Positions 1-5,738 of a stretch of 9,941 nt of DNA are shown piece after piece; within the stretch, counting starts at the first letter, position 1; each line of letters starts with the position of its first letter. The stretch is from Methanomassiliicoccus sp. UBA386 (GTDB taxonomy: Archaea; Thermoplasmatota; Thermoplasmata; Methanomassiliicoccales; Methanomassiliicoccaceae), in assembly GCA_002498285.1 (NCBI GenBank), contig DAGU01000110.1:1-9941 (forward strand), written 5' to 3'. The translations under genes were made by a program, and so were the position numbers. The notes beneath the pieces are model-generated. The model was not told where the DNA came from. It searched no databases and saw only the letters and a program-made list of their open reading frames with translations.

Positions 1-302
1 CTCTCCTTGATGGCCAGCCGTTTGGACATCATGCCCGACTCCACCCAGCAGGCGTTTATGAGGGCGACCGGCACCAGGCAGGTGGTGGTGAGGCCGGCCT
101 GGGCGGCCATCTCCCATACCTTGGAGTCAGACCATTCTGAGTAATCGCCCGGGGCAAGCTCAGAGACCAATTCCCCATAGGTCTGGACGCTGGGGCAGTC
201 CGTGTCGATGCTCACCCTCATGCTCCCGTCCCCCTTGTCCGTGGCCTCTATGACGGTCCGGTGCGAGCAGATCCTCGCGTCCACCTCTACCTTCGATGTC
301 AT
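1..302 (-). CDS. Small four-cysteine protein coupled to ABC importer (partial, C-terminus cut by window edge)
   Basis: One hundred codons are visible, reading from ATG at 302 down to the window edge with no stop. The start overlaps the stop of the upstream ATPase as ATGA (302-299), and a purine-rich GGAAGG lies just before it, so translation is probably coupled. Cysteines are at residues 12, 36, 75 and 85, in the contexts RICSHRT, DTDCPS, TTCLVP and NACWVESG. The spacing and the ending (C-x-x-P, then a helix, then a K/R-L-A-I-K strand) resemble a roughly 100-residue uncharacterised family that I associate with methanogens and some anaerobic bacteria (DUF6951-like, from memory and unverified). 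The family ends soon after this strand, so probably only a few codons are missing. There is no signal peptide or membrane segment, so it should be cytoplasmic. Metal or corrinoid handling is only an inference from the neighbours. Confidence 0.75.
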   Translation of the reverse strand, partial: MTSKVEVDARICSHRTVIEATDKGDGSMRVSIDTDCPSVQTYGELVSELAPGDYSEWSDSKVWEMAAQAGLTTTCLVPVALINACWVESGMMSKRLAIKE

Positions 303-1093
303 TCCCTTCCTTCCCTGATGGCGCCGATCACGGCGACGTTGTGTGTGCCAATACGCTCATCGTAATAGATAGTGGCATCGATGGAGAACACATTGGCCAT
401 GTTCTCCCTCGTCAGAGCCTGGGTCACATCCCCGGCGGAGACTATGCGCCCCTTGCGCATGAGGATGATGCGGTCGCAGTACCTCGCCGCCAGGCTCAGG
501 TCGTGAGTGACGATGATCACCAGCATCCTCTCCTCCCGCGCCAGCCTCGATATCAGGTCGAGGATCTCGATCTGGTGATTGACGTCCAGGTGCAGCGTCG
601 GCTCGTCGAGCAGCATGATCTGGGGCCGCTGAGCCAGCGCCCGGGCGATGATCACCCTTTGCCGCTCCCCGCCCGACAGCTGGTCCATCGGCCGGTCAGC
701 CAGGAAGGAGGTGTTGGTCATCTTCATGGCGTTGCTGACGATCTGCAGGTCGCTCTCCTTCTCCCGCTCGAACCTCTCCAGTTCCGGATTGCGGCCCATC
801 ATGACGATGTCCAGGGCGGTGAACGGGAAGCTGGAGTTGGCTGACTGCGGCACCACGCCGATCTGGCGGGCGATCTGCTTTCTCGTCCTCTCGCGGTTGT
901 CGACGCCGCCGATGAACACCGTGCCCTTCTTTGGCGACAGTACGCGGTTCAGGCATTTCAGCAGGGTCGTCTTGCCGGAGCCGTTCGGGCCAAGGATGCC
1001 CACGATCTGGCCCTCGGTCGCGTCGAAGCTGACGTCGTTGACGACGTCCTCCGAGCGATAGCAGAACGAGACCCCCTGGACGCTGAGCTTCAT
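299..1093 (-). CDS. ABC importer ATPase, FepC/BtuD family (B12, heme or siderophore uptake)
   Basis: This is the cytoplasmic ATP-hydrolysing subunit of a type II ABC importer, 264 residues, normal length for FepC/BtuD. Visible motifs are Walker A GPNGSGKTT (residues 35-43), Q-loop Q83, signature LSGGERQR (139-146), Walker B IMLLDEP (159-165), D-loop LHLD (167-170) and switch histidine H197. The segment MGRNPEL after the Q-loop (99-105) is typical of the iron-chelate/cobalamin branch. All catalytic residues are present, so it should be active. The ATG at 1093 is one base after the permease stop, and its own stop overlaps the next gene by four bases, so it sits in the middle of a tightly coupled operon. 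The substrate cannot be read from an ATPase; cobalamin, heme and ferric siderophore all remain possible. Confidence 0.93.
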   Translation of the reverse strand: MKLSVQGVSFCYRSEDVVNDVSFDATEGQIVGILGPNGSGKTTLLKCLNRVLSPKKGTVFIGGVDNRERTRKQIARQIGVVPQSANSSFPFTALDIVMMGRNPELERFEREKESDLQIVSNAMKMTNTSFLADRPMDQLSGGERQRVIIARALAQRPQIMLLDEPTLHLDVNHQIEILDLISRLAREERMLVIIVTHDLSLAARYCDRIILMRKGRIVSAGDVTQALTRENMANVFSIDATIYYDERIGTHNVAVIGAIREGRE

Positions 1094-1094
1094 C

Positions 1095-2135
1095 TCACCA
1101 CCCCATCTTCCGGCGCCGGGATATGATTAGATATATGAAGAACGGTGCGCCCAGCAGCGCGGTTATGATGCCCACCGGCAACTCCGCCGGGGCGATTACC
1201 ATTCGGGCCAGGGTGTCCATCCACACCATGAAGATGGCGCCGCCGAGCATGGAGGCGGGGATGAGGATGCGATGATCCGGGCCCACCAGTAGACGGATGA
1301 CGTGGGGGACGACCAGTCCAACGAAGCCGATGATGCCGCTCACTGACACCGCCGCCGCCGTCACCAGGGACGCGGCCAGGAGGATGATTACCCGAATGTT
1401 GTTGACATTGAGGCCGAGGTGAAGAGCATGCTCTTCGCCCACCATCATGGTGTTGAGGTCCCTTGACAGGGCCCAAATTACGGAGGTACCCAGAATAATC
1501 ATGGGCAGAATTACCAGCAGGTCATCCCATTTGGTGCTGCTCAGCCCGCCCATCATCCAGAATATGATACCTGCCAGGTTCTCTCCGGCGAAATACTGCA
1601 TTAGCGAAACCAGGGCATTGAAGAACGCTCCGACCGCGATGCCAGCAAGAAGAAGGGTTTCCACCGGAACGTAGCCACCCTTGGTGCGCGCAATGGAATA
1701 TACCAAGAACAGGGTTAAGAAGCAGAATATGAACGCCATGCTAGCGATGGAAAACTTCCCTGGTAGCCAGCTTATCCCTATGATCATGGCCAGAGCGGCC
1801 CCGAAAGACGCTCCGGAGGATATTCCAAGCACATAAGGAGACGCCATGGGATTGCGGAACACTCCCTGCATGGCTGCACCGGCAACTGCTAGGGCGGCGC
1901 CGACCAGCGCACCCAGCAATATGCGTGGCAGTCGGATATTCATGATTATCTGCCGCTCGCCGCGGGTGCCCCCGCCTAGGAACACCTCGATGATCCGTTC
2001 CACGGAAATGCTTACCGAGCCTATGCCAATACAGACAACTATGCTGAGGAAGAGTGCGATGGCAAGTCCGCCGATGATAGCGCCCCAGCGAGAGTATTTT
2101 TTCTTCTGTAAGGAAGCGACATCGACCGTTGCCAT
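1095..2135 (-). CDS. ABC importer permease, BtuC/FecCD family
   Basis: A 346-residue, very hydrophobic protein of the BtuC/FecCD type, which works as a dimer forming the translocation path for cobalamin, heme or iron chelates. Landmarks are a short basic N-terminus (QKKKYSRW) followed by the first membrane helix (about 18-40), RLPRILLGALVGAALAVAGAAMQGVFRNPMASPYVLGISSG compressed in the family as RLPR...GaaLa..G...Q...rNPLA.P..LG.s.GA (about 69-110), and near the C-terminus GIIGFVGLVVPHVIRLLVGPDHR (about 267-289), the loop that couples to the ATPase. About nine to ten helices fit the family. No clear Shine-Dalgarno precedes ATG 2135; a weak TATA element at 2161-2170 could give a nearly leaderless transcript. 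It is separated by 83 bases from the binding-protein gene but by only one base from the ATPase gene. Confidence 0.93.
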   Translation of the reverse strand: MATVDVASLQKKKYSRWGAIIGGLAIALFLSIVVCIGIGSVSISVERIIEVFLGGGTRGERQIIMNIRLPRILLGALVGAALAVAGAAMQGVFRNPMASPYVLGISSGASFGAALAMIIGISWLPGKFSIASMAFIFCFLTLFLVYSIARTKGGYVPVETLLLAGIAVGAFFNALVSLMQYFAGENLAGIIFWMMGGLSSTKWDDLLVILPMIILGTSVIWALSRDLNTMMVGEEHALHLGLNVNNIRVIILLAASLVTAAAVSVSGIIGFVGLVVPHVIRLLVGPDHRILIPASMLGGAIFMVWMDTLARMVIAPAELPVGIITALLGAPFFIYLIISRRRKMGW

Positions 2136-2160
2136 GATGGGGCCGGCATACCTGTCATGA

Positions 2161-2204
2161 CTTATTACTTCATCCCCCTTCTAAAGGAAAAGGAGAAAGA
2201 AATT
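2161..2204 (-). promoter_or_regulatory. Pyrimidine-rich tract and possible internal promoter between binding protein and permease
   Basis: On the minus strand the 83-base gap after the binding-protein stop contains a T/C-rich run (2204-2183) that could act as an archaeal U-tract terminator or attenuator. It is followed by AAGTAATAAG (2170-2161), whose centre lies about 29 bases before the permease ATG, slightly long but near the leaderless spacing seen elsewhere in the window. A partial stop after the binding protein would give it more transcript than the membrane parts. This is inferred from composition and spacing only. Confidence 0.3.
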
Positions 2205-2218
2205 GATTGGTCAAGAGC

Positions 2219-3163
2219 TCACTGGAACAACTCAGGATGCAACCAATATGCGATCTGCTCCAGTGCCTCGACCAGTCGGGGAGATGTGGTCATAGTCCCC
2301 GGCTCAAGACGATAAATGCGATTGTCGTCAACCGCCTCCGTCGTATTGTATAAGGTCACGAAGTGGCTGTAGTCGTGAATGGAGGAGTCCTCCACGATGA
2401 TGACCTGGGGATCTCGATCCACGACCTCACTATCTTCCGCATCGAAATGGGAGGAGGGACCGTCGGCGAATATATTCTTCCCTCCAGCCAGAGTGATTAT
2501 CTCGTGACTGAGCGTACTACTGTTGACCGTCTTGCCCATGTGGTTCTTGCTGCCCAGTTCAAGATAGACACGGGTGCGCTCCTCATCGGTAAGATCCGCG
2601 GTCTTCTCGAGAACGGCGTCCACGCGGGCCTGCATGCCGTCCACGATGCCAGTGGCATTGGAGCCCAGCATTGTGCCGATACGCTCCATCGTCACCAGGG
2701 TGTCCTGAACACTCTTGGGGTAAAGAGCCACCACGGTGAGGCCTTCGGCCTCCATATCAGCAATGCGGTTAGCATAGGACGGGAAGTTCCAAATAAGGAC
2801 ACAATCGGGCCCCAGATCAACAAGTGATTCCCTAGAAATGGAGCCTACTGCGCCAAGATTCTTCACTCCATTGGGCACCCCCGGTAAGGCAAAACTAGTC
2901 TGGTCCAGGCCGACTAGTCGGTTGCTTTCGTTCAGCGCAATGATGATCTCGGTGAATGAGGAACCTAATGAGATTATTCTCTTGGGCCCCTCCTCAAAAT
3001 ACAGGCTCTTGCCACGGTCGTCCACAATGGTGATGTCTCCATCTCCAGTATCCCCAGATAACGCTTCATCTTGCAAAAGGACGATTGCAGCCGCCAGGCT
3101 TGCGACCAGAACCACCGCCACGACGGCGATTGCCAACATTCCTTTCTTGTTCGTGCATATCAC
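2219..3163 (-). CDS. Extracytoplasmic substrate-binding protein, BtuF/FepB-like
   Basis: The 314-residue protein begins with a short basic segment (TNKK) and one hydrophobic stretch (about 9-30) followed by an acidic linker, so it is probably membrane-anchored facing outward. There is no cysteine after the hydrophobic stretch, hence no lipoprotein lipobox. From about residue 45 it follows the BtuF/FepB class III binding fold: ITIVDDRGKSLYF, KRIISLGSSFTEIIIAL, LVGLDQTSF, then VDLGPDCVLIW, and a C-terminal RLEPGTMTTSPRLVEALEQIA. Four N-x-S/T sequons (NES, NAT, NSS, NTT) fit a glycosylated archaeal surface protein. The start is GTG: an in-frame TGA lies only four codons upstream, and the next start, ATG at 3139, would lose the basic residues before the membrane segment. 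The gene appears more AT-rich than its neighbours. The ligand is not determined; cobalamin, heme or iron chelate are all possible. Confidence 0.88.
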   Translation of the reverse strand: MICTNKKGMLAIAVVAVVLVASLAAAIVLLQDEALSGDTGDGDITIVDDRGKSLYFEEGPKRIISLGSSFTEIIIALNESNRLVGLDQTSFALPGVPNGVKNLGAVGSISRESLVDLGPDCVLIWNFPSYANRIADMEAEGLTVVALYPKSVQDTLVTMERIGTMLGSNATGIVDGMQARVDAVLEKTADLTDEERTRVYLELGSKNHMGKTVNSSTLSHEIITLAGGKNIFADGPSSHFDAEDSEVVDRDPQVIIVEDSSIHDYSHFVTLYNTTEAVDDNRIYRLEPGTMTTSPRLVEALEQIAYWLHPELFQ

Positions 3164-3306
3164 CTTGAACGATCAGTGTTACGGCTTGCTCACCAGGTAA
3201 CAAGTAATTCCATAAATAGCTTGTTCAGCGAGCCTGGCGATAAGGAACGCTGTAACACGGCGAAGCATAGCAAGTTTCATGAACTCCGGTTCTTTCAGCA
3301 TATATC
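3164..3306. promoter_or_regulatory. Divergent control region between importer operon and panD, with repeated GTAACA hexamers
   Basis: The 143 bases hold CTATTTATGG on the minus strand (3219-3210), a good archaeal TATA element that would start transcription near 3187, about 24 bases before the GTG of the binding protein. Around it are GTGTTAC (3176-3182), GTAACAA (3197-3203) and GTAACAC (3252-3258), that is, three copies of one hexamer in both orientations. CCAGG/CCTGG (3193-3197, 3233-3237) and AACAAG/CTTGTT (3199-3204, 3220-3225) form further inverted pairs nested around the TATA. This arrangement could bind a repressor, for example a metal-responsive one, but no regulator is identified. No strong TATA is seen at leaderless distance from panD, so its promoter is unclear. 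Confidence 0.4.
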
Positions 3307-3675
3307 ATGCGTGTCCTCCTTCGGGGCAAGATCCACCGCGCGGTGGTGACCCAGGCAGACCTTGACTACGTAGGGAGCATCACCATAGACAAAGAGCTAC
3401 TGGACGAGGCGGACATCTGGGCCGGAGAGAAGGTGCTCATCTCCGACATAGACAACGGGGCGCGTTTCGAGACGTACACCGTTGAAGGGGAGCCAGGCTC
3501 CGGCGTCATCTGCGTCAACGGGGCGGCGGCCCATCTGGTCAATGTCGGCGACCGCATCATCATCATGGCGTTCGAGATCACTGACCGGCCCATCACGCCG
3601 AACATCGTCCTGGTGGACGAGAGGAACCGCAAGGTCAGGACGCTCCATGCGCCCGGTCCGTCGGTGAGCGAATGA
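3307..3675 (+). CDS. panD: Aspartate 1-decarboxylase, pyruvoyl type
   Basis: PanD converts L-aspartate to beta-alanine for pantothenate and coenzyme A. The precursor cleaves itself at Gly-Ser, turning the serine into the pyruvoyl cofactor. This 122-residue protein matches the family end to end: LLRGKIHRAVVTQADLDYVGS (residues 4-24), with cleavage expected between G23 and S24, K8 near the active site, R53 and T56-Y57 (family RF.TY), and the conserved VNGAAAH (69-75). All key residues are present. The next gene overlaps its stop by ATGA, and an in-frame TGA at 3280-3282 limits the start. No Shine-Dalgarno precedes the ATG. Many archaea make beta-alanine with a PLP-dependent MfnA-type decarboxylase, so a bacterial-type PanD here suggests lateral acquisition or a lineage trait. 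Confidence 0.93.
   Translation: MRVLLRGKIHRAVVTQADLDYVGSITIDKELLDEADIWAGEKVLISDIDNGARFETYTVEGEPGSGVICVNGAAAHLVNVGDRIIIMAFEITDRPITPNIVLVDERNRKVRTLHAPGPSVSE
3663..3668 (+). promoter_or_regulatory. Shine-Dalgarno GGTGAG for rnhA, inside panD
   Basis: GGTGAG ends three bases before the rnhA ATG at 3672 and lies in the last codons of panD. Together with the ATGA overlap it supports ATG 3672 as the real start and implies translation coupled to panD. Confidence 0.6.
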
Positions 3676-4106
3676 AGCTGACCGTCTACACCGACGGCGG
3701 CTCCCGCGGCAACCCTGGTCCAGCGGCTTTCGCCGTGGTGGTAACCAACGGAGACAAGGTCGTCAAGGAATATGCCCGCTACATTGGACGGACCACGAAC
3801 AACGTGGCCGAATACCAGGGGGCGATCGCCGCGCTGAAGGAAGCGATGGACATGGGCGCTGACGAGGTGGAGGTCGTAAGCGACTCCGAGCTCATGGTCC
3901 GCCAGGTAAATGGCCAGTACGCATGCCGAGCCGCCAACCTGCAGCCGTACCTGGAGGAGGTCCGGAAGCTCTCCGGACGGTTCCGGAAGGTCACCTTCTC
4001 CAATGTCCGTAGGGGCCATCCCATGGTGAGCAGGGCCGACGCCCTTCTCAACCAGGAGCAGGACATAATGCGGGACCTCATGCCCAAGGGCAAGCCGAAT
4101 CTCTGA
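3672..4106 (+). CDS. rnhA: Ribonuclease HI, short archaeal type
   Basis: The enzyme cuts the RNA strand of RNA/DNA hybrids with two metal ions, removing R-loops and primer remnants. The 144-residue sequence opens with VYTDGGSRGNPGPAAFAVVV and carries the four catalytic acids: D8 (TDGGSRGNPGP), E47 (TTNNVAEYQG), D71 (VVSDSELMVRQVNG) and D122 (SRADALLN), plus H115 in the flexible loop before the last acid. The extended basic handle of E. coli RNase HI is absent, as in the Sulfolobus-type and other short type 1 enzymes, where residues 82-93 pass directly to the next helix. The ATG overlaps the panD stop (ATGA), giving a two-gene unit with no obvious metabolic link. A terminator-like hairpin follows at 4150-4190. 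Confidence 0.93.
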   Translation: MKLTVYTDGGSRGNPGPAAFAVVVTNGDKVVKEYARYIGRTTNNVAEYQGAIAALKEAMDMGADEVEVVSDSELMVRQVNGQYACRAANLQPYLEEVRKLSGRFRKVTFSNVRRGHPMVSRADALLNQEQDIMRDLMPKGKPNL

Positions 4107-4149
4107 TGTTTGCCCATGGGGAACGTCATCTCGTCGCCGAGAATGCAGC

Positions 4150-4190
4150 TGGCCGGGGACCATGTCCTGGCCATGGCCATTGGTCTTTTC
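4150..4190 (+). terminator. Hairpin plus T-rich tract after panD-rnhA
   Basis: TGGCC (4150-4154) pairs with GGCCA (4169-4173), and inside it GGAC (4157-4160) pairs with GTCC (4164-4167) around a CAT loop. A short T-rich run TCTTTT (4184-4189) follows. Archaeal termination depends mainly on the U-tract, so the hairpin may be incidental. Confidence 0.35.
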
Positions 4191-4237
4191 CTAACAAGTA
4201 GTGTAGCGTCGGACGATCCGTTACATTAGGGCATATG

Positions 4238-4245
4238 TTAATATA
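4238..4245 (+). promoter_or_regulatory. TATA box for the candidate small RNA
   Basis: TTAATATA is the strongest AT element between the two convergent genes. Its centre lies about 27 bases before the first base of the 13-bp stem at 4270, the spacing expected of an archaeal promoter. AATTAG occurs twice between box and start (4255-4260 and 4264-4269), the second within the palindrome CTAATTAG (4262-4269). No protein start codon lies at the right distance. Confidence 0.5.
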
Positions 4246-4268
4246 GAAGAGCAGAATTAGGCTAATTA

Positions 4269-4345
4269 GTGCCTGAGGCCGGAGCTCAACTCTCCTCCTA
4301 AGTAGTTTTCCTCCGAATCCCCACCAAGAACCGGCCTCAGGCATT
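4269..4345 (+). ncRNA. Candidate small structured RNA with C-rich, anti-Shine-Dalgarno-like loop
   Basis: TGCCTGAGGCCGG (4270-4282) is perfectly complementary to CCGGCCTCAGGCA (4331-4343), giving a 13-bp GC-rich stem that closes a 48-base loop. The loop is pyrimidine-rich with few G residues, and little stable pairing is visible in it apart from a possible small GGAG/CTCC hairpin at its 5' side. It carries CTCCTCCT (4292-4299), CCTCC (4310-4314) and CCCCACC (4319-4325). CCUCC equals the anti-Shine-Dalgarno core of 16S rRNA, so an exposed loop could pair with ribosome binding sites of mRNAs. The promoter at 4238-4245 has the correct spacing and a short T-rich tail follows the stem. Alternatives are a 3' UTR structure of hisS, whose stop lies four bases from the stem on the other strand, or a bidirectional terminator. 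It is not a tRNA, SRP RNA, 5S rRNA, or C/D RNA as far as I can see. Confidence 0.5.
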
Positions 4346-4347
4346 TC

Positions 4348-5598
4348 TCATAACTTCTCAAGGGTGGCGACCAGATCCTCTCTTTTGACCAGCGTCTGCT
4401 CGCCCGTGACCATGTCCCTCATCGTCACCGCGCCCTGGGCCATCTCCTTCTCGCCCACGATCAACGCGAGGCGGGCGTTGATGCTGTTGGCATACTTCAT
4501 GCTCTTGGACAGGCTCCTTCCCATCAGATCGATGTCCGTGCCTATCCCTGCCTGCCTAAGCTGGGCGGCGATGCGGTGCGCCTCCTGCCTGGCGTTGTCG
4601 CCGACCGGCAGCACATACACGTCGATGCCGTGAGCCGGAGCCTGGTAGCCTTCCTTCTCCAGCGCCAGCAGCGTCCGGTCAAAGCCGATGCCAAAGCCGG
4701 TGGAGAAGGTCTTCTCCCCTCCGAACAGCTCCGTAAGGGAGTAGGAGCCGCCCCCGCATATCTGCTTCTCGGCCCCCAGCACCGGGGCGTCCATCTCGAA
4801 CACCATGCCGGTGTAGTAGTCCAGGCCGCGCACCACTCCCAGGTCCACCTGGATGTTGTCGATCCCATAGGCCTGCAGTATCCTGAAGATGCCTAACAGG
4901 TGTTCGCGGGCCTCCCCGCTGATCCTGTCCAGCACCTCGACCGGGCCGACGGTGTTGGTGATCTCGATCACCTTCTCTATCCGTTCGTCGTCCATGCCGG
5001 CATCCCGCATGCGCTGGCTCGCCTCGTCGTACTCCTTCTTGTCCAGCTTCTGCAGGATGAGCGGCGCCGCCTCGCGATCCACGCCGGCGTCGGCAAGCAT
5101 GCTCCGCAGCACGCCGATGTGCCCGATGCGGACGGTGTACTGCTTCAGCCCGATGCGCCGCATGATCGAAGCGGCCAGGGCGATGATCTCCGCATCCGAT
5201 TCGGGGCCCGGGTCGCCTATCAGCTCGGCGCCGAACTGGAAGAACTCCCGGAACCTTCCGGACTGCGGCCGCTCGTAGCGGAAGCACTGCCCGAAGTAGA
5301 ACATCTTCAGCGGCCGGGCGCTGTTGCTCAGCTCATTGACGAAGAAACGCATCGCCGGGGCCGTCAGCTCCGGACGGAGGGAGATCTCCCTGCCCCCCTT
5401 GTCCCGGAAGGCGTAGATCTCCTCGACCACGTTGGGGCCGGACCTCAGGGTGAACAGTTCGGTATGCTCGAAGATGGGTGTGGCTATCTCGCGAAATCCG
5501 AAAAGCGCGGCCTCGCGGCGCATGGCCGCCTCAAGGTGGCGCCTCTTCTCCATCTCATCCGGCCCGAAGTCCCTGGTGCCGCGGGGGCGCTGAATCAT
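4348..5598 (-). CDS. hisS: Histidyl-tRNA synthetase
   Basis: This class II synthetase charges tRNA-His with histidine in the cytoplasm. The 416 residues are the usual length. Visible are the N-terminal RPRGTRDFGPDE (4-15), the residues LRPELTAP (74-81), motif 2 FRYERPQSGRFREFFQFGAE (106-125), the histidine-binding signature RGLDYYTGMVF (257-267), a glycine-rich CGGGSY (281-286), motif 3 GFGIGFDRTLLAL (301-313), and a C-terminal anticodon-binding domain (about 325-416) with DIDLMGRSLSKSMKYAN. There is no frameshift and the active site is complete. The gene stands alone on its strand. TTTAATAAA (5627-5619) is centred 25 bases before ATG 5598, and no Shine-Dalgarno is seen, so the mRNA is probably leaderless. 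Confidence 0.97.
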   Translation of the reverse strand: MIQRPRGTRDFGPDEMEKRRHLEAAMRREAALFGFREIATPIFEHTELFTLRSGPNVVEEIYAFRDKGGREISLRPELTAPAMRFFVNELSNSARPLKMFYFGQCFRYERPQSGRFREFFQFGAELIGDPGPESDAEIIALAASIMRRIGLKQYTVRIGHIGVLRSMLADAGVDREAAPLILQKLDKKEYDEASQRMRDAGMDDERIEKVIEITNTVGPVEVLDRISGEAREHLLGIFRILQAYGIDNIQVDLGVVRGLDYYTGMVFEMDAPVLGAEKQICGGGSYSLTELFGGEKTFSTGFGIGFDRTLLALEKEGYQAPAHGIDVYVLPVGDNARQEAHRIAAQLRQAGIGTDIDLMGRSLSKSMKYANSINARLALIVGEKEMAQGAVTMRDMVTGEQTLVKREDLVATLEKL

Positions 5599-5618
5599 CG
5601 GTCTGACAATGAGGATGA

Positions 5619-5627
5619 TTTATTAAA
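5619..5627 (-). promoter_or_regulatory. TATA box of hisS
   Basis: TTTAATAAA on the minus strand, preceded by a purine-rich GAAACGG that could serve as the TFB-recognition element. Its centre is about 25 bases from the hisS ATG, predicting a leaderless transcript. Confidence 0.6.
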
Positions 5628-5708
5628 CCGTTTCCAGCCCCTGGTAATGGGGGAGCTACGATAGCCGGCCTAGCGATGCGGCTTGAGCGGCGGCGGGCCT
5701 GCATAGAG

Positions 5709-5724
5709 ATTTATGCCCGGGCAT
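5709..5724 (+). promoter_or_regulatory. TATA box overlapping a 12-bp palindrome, upstream of the 203-residue protein gene
   Basis: ATTTATG (5709-5715) is centred 27 bases before ATG 5739. Its last bases run into the perfect palindrome ATGCCCGGGCAT (5713-5724), which lies between TATA and the predicted start site. A protein bound there would block the promoter, so it is an operator candidate. A chance palindrome of this size occurs about twice per 10 kb, so the position, not the palindrome itself, carries the weight. Confidence 0.45.
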
Positions 5725-5738
5725 GGATAACAAGGCCT

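Noticed and set aside
3164..3306. Cobalamin riboswitch upstream of the importer
   Set aside because: No B12-box or other conserved core could be recognised, and the predicted leader of the binding protein is only about 24 bases long.
3366..4163. 265-codon open frame on the minus strand across panD and rnhA
   Set aside because: Covers two well-identified genes in antisense, no recognisable domain.
4170..4179. Palindrome GGCCATGGCC after rnhA
   Set aside because: Short GC palindromes are common at this base composition and it lies in no promoter; only the hairpin with the T-rich tract was kept.
4270..4343. Miniature transposable element with 13-bp terminal inverted repeats
   Set aside because: No target-site duplication flanks the repeats (TTAG on one side, TTTC on the other), and there is no second copy in the window; the promoter spacing favours an RNA gene.
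4270..4343. tRNA gene
   Set aside because: Neither strand gives D-, anticodon and T-arms with the conserved loop residues; the 13-bp closing stem is too long for an acceptor stem.
5676..5738. N-terminal extension of 21 residues on the orphan protein
   Set aside because: The segment contains the TATA element at leaderless distance from ATG 5739, so it is promoter DNA.
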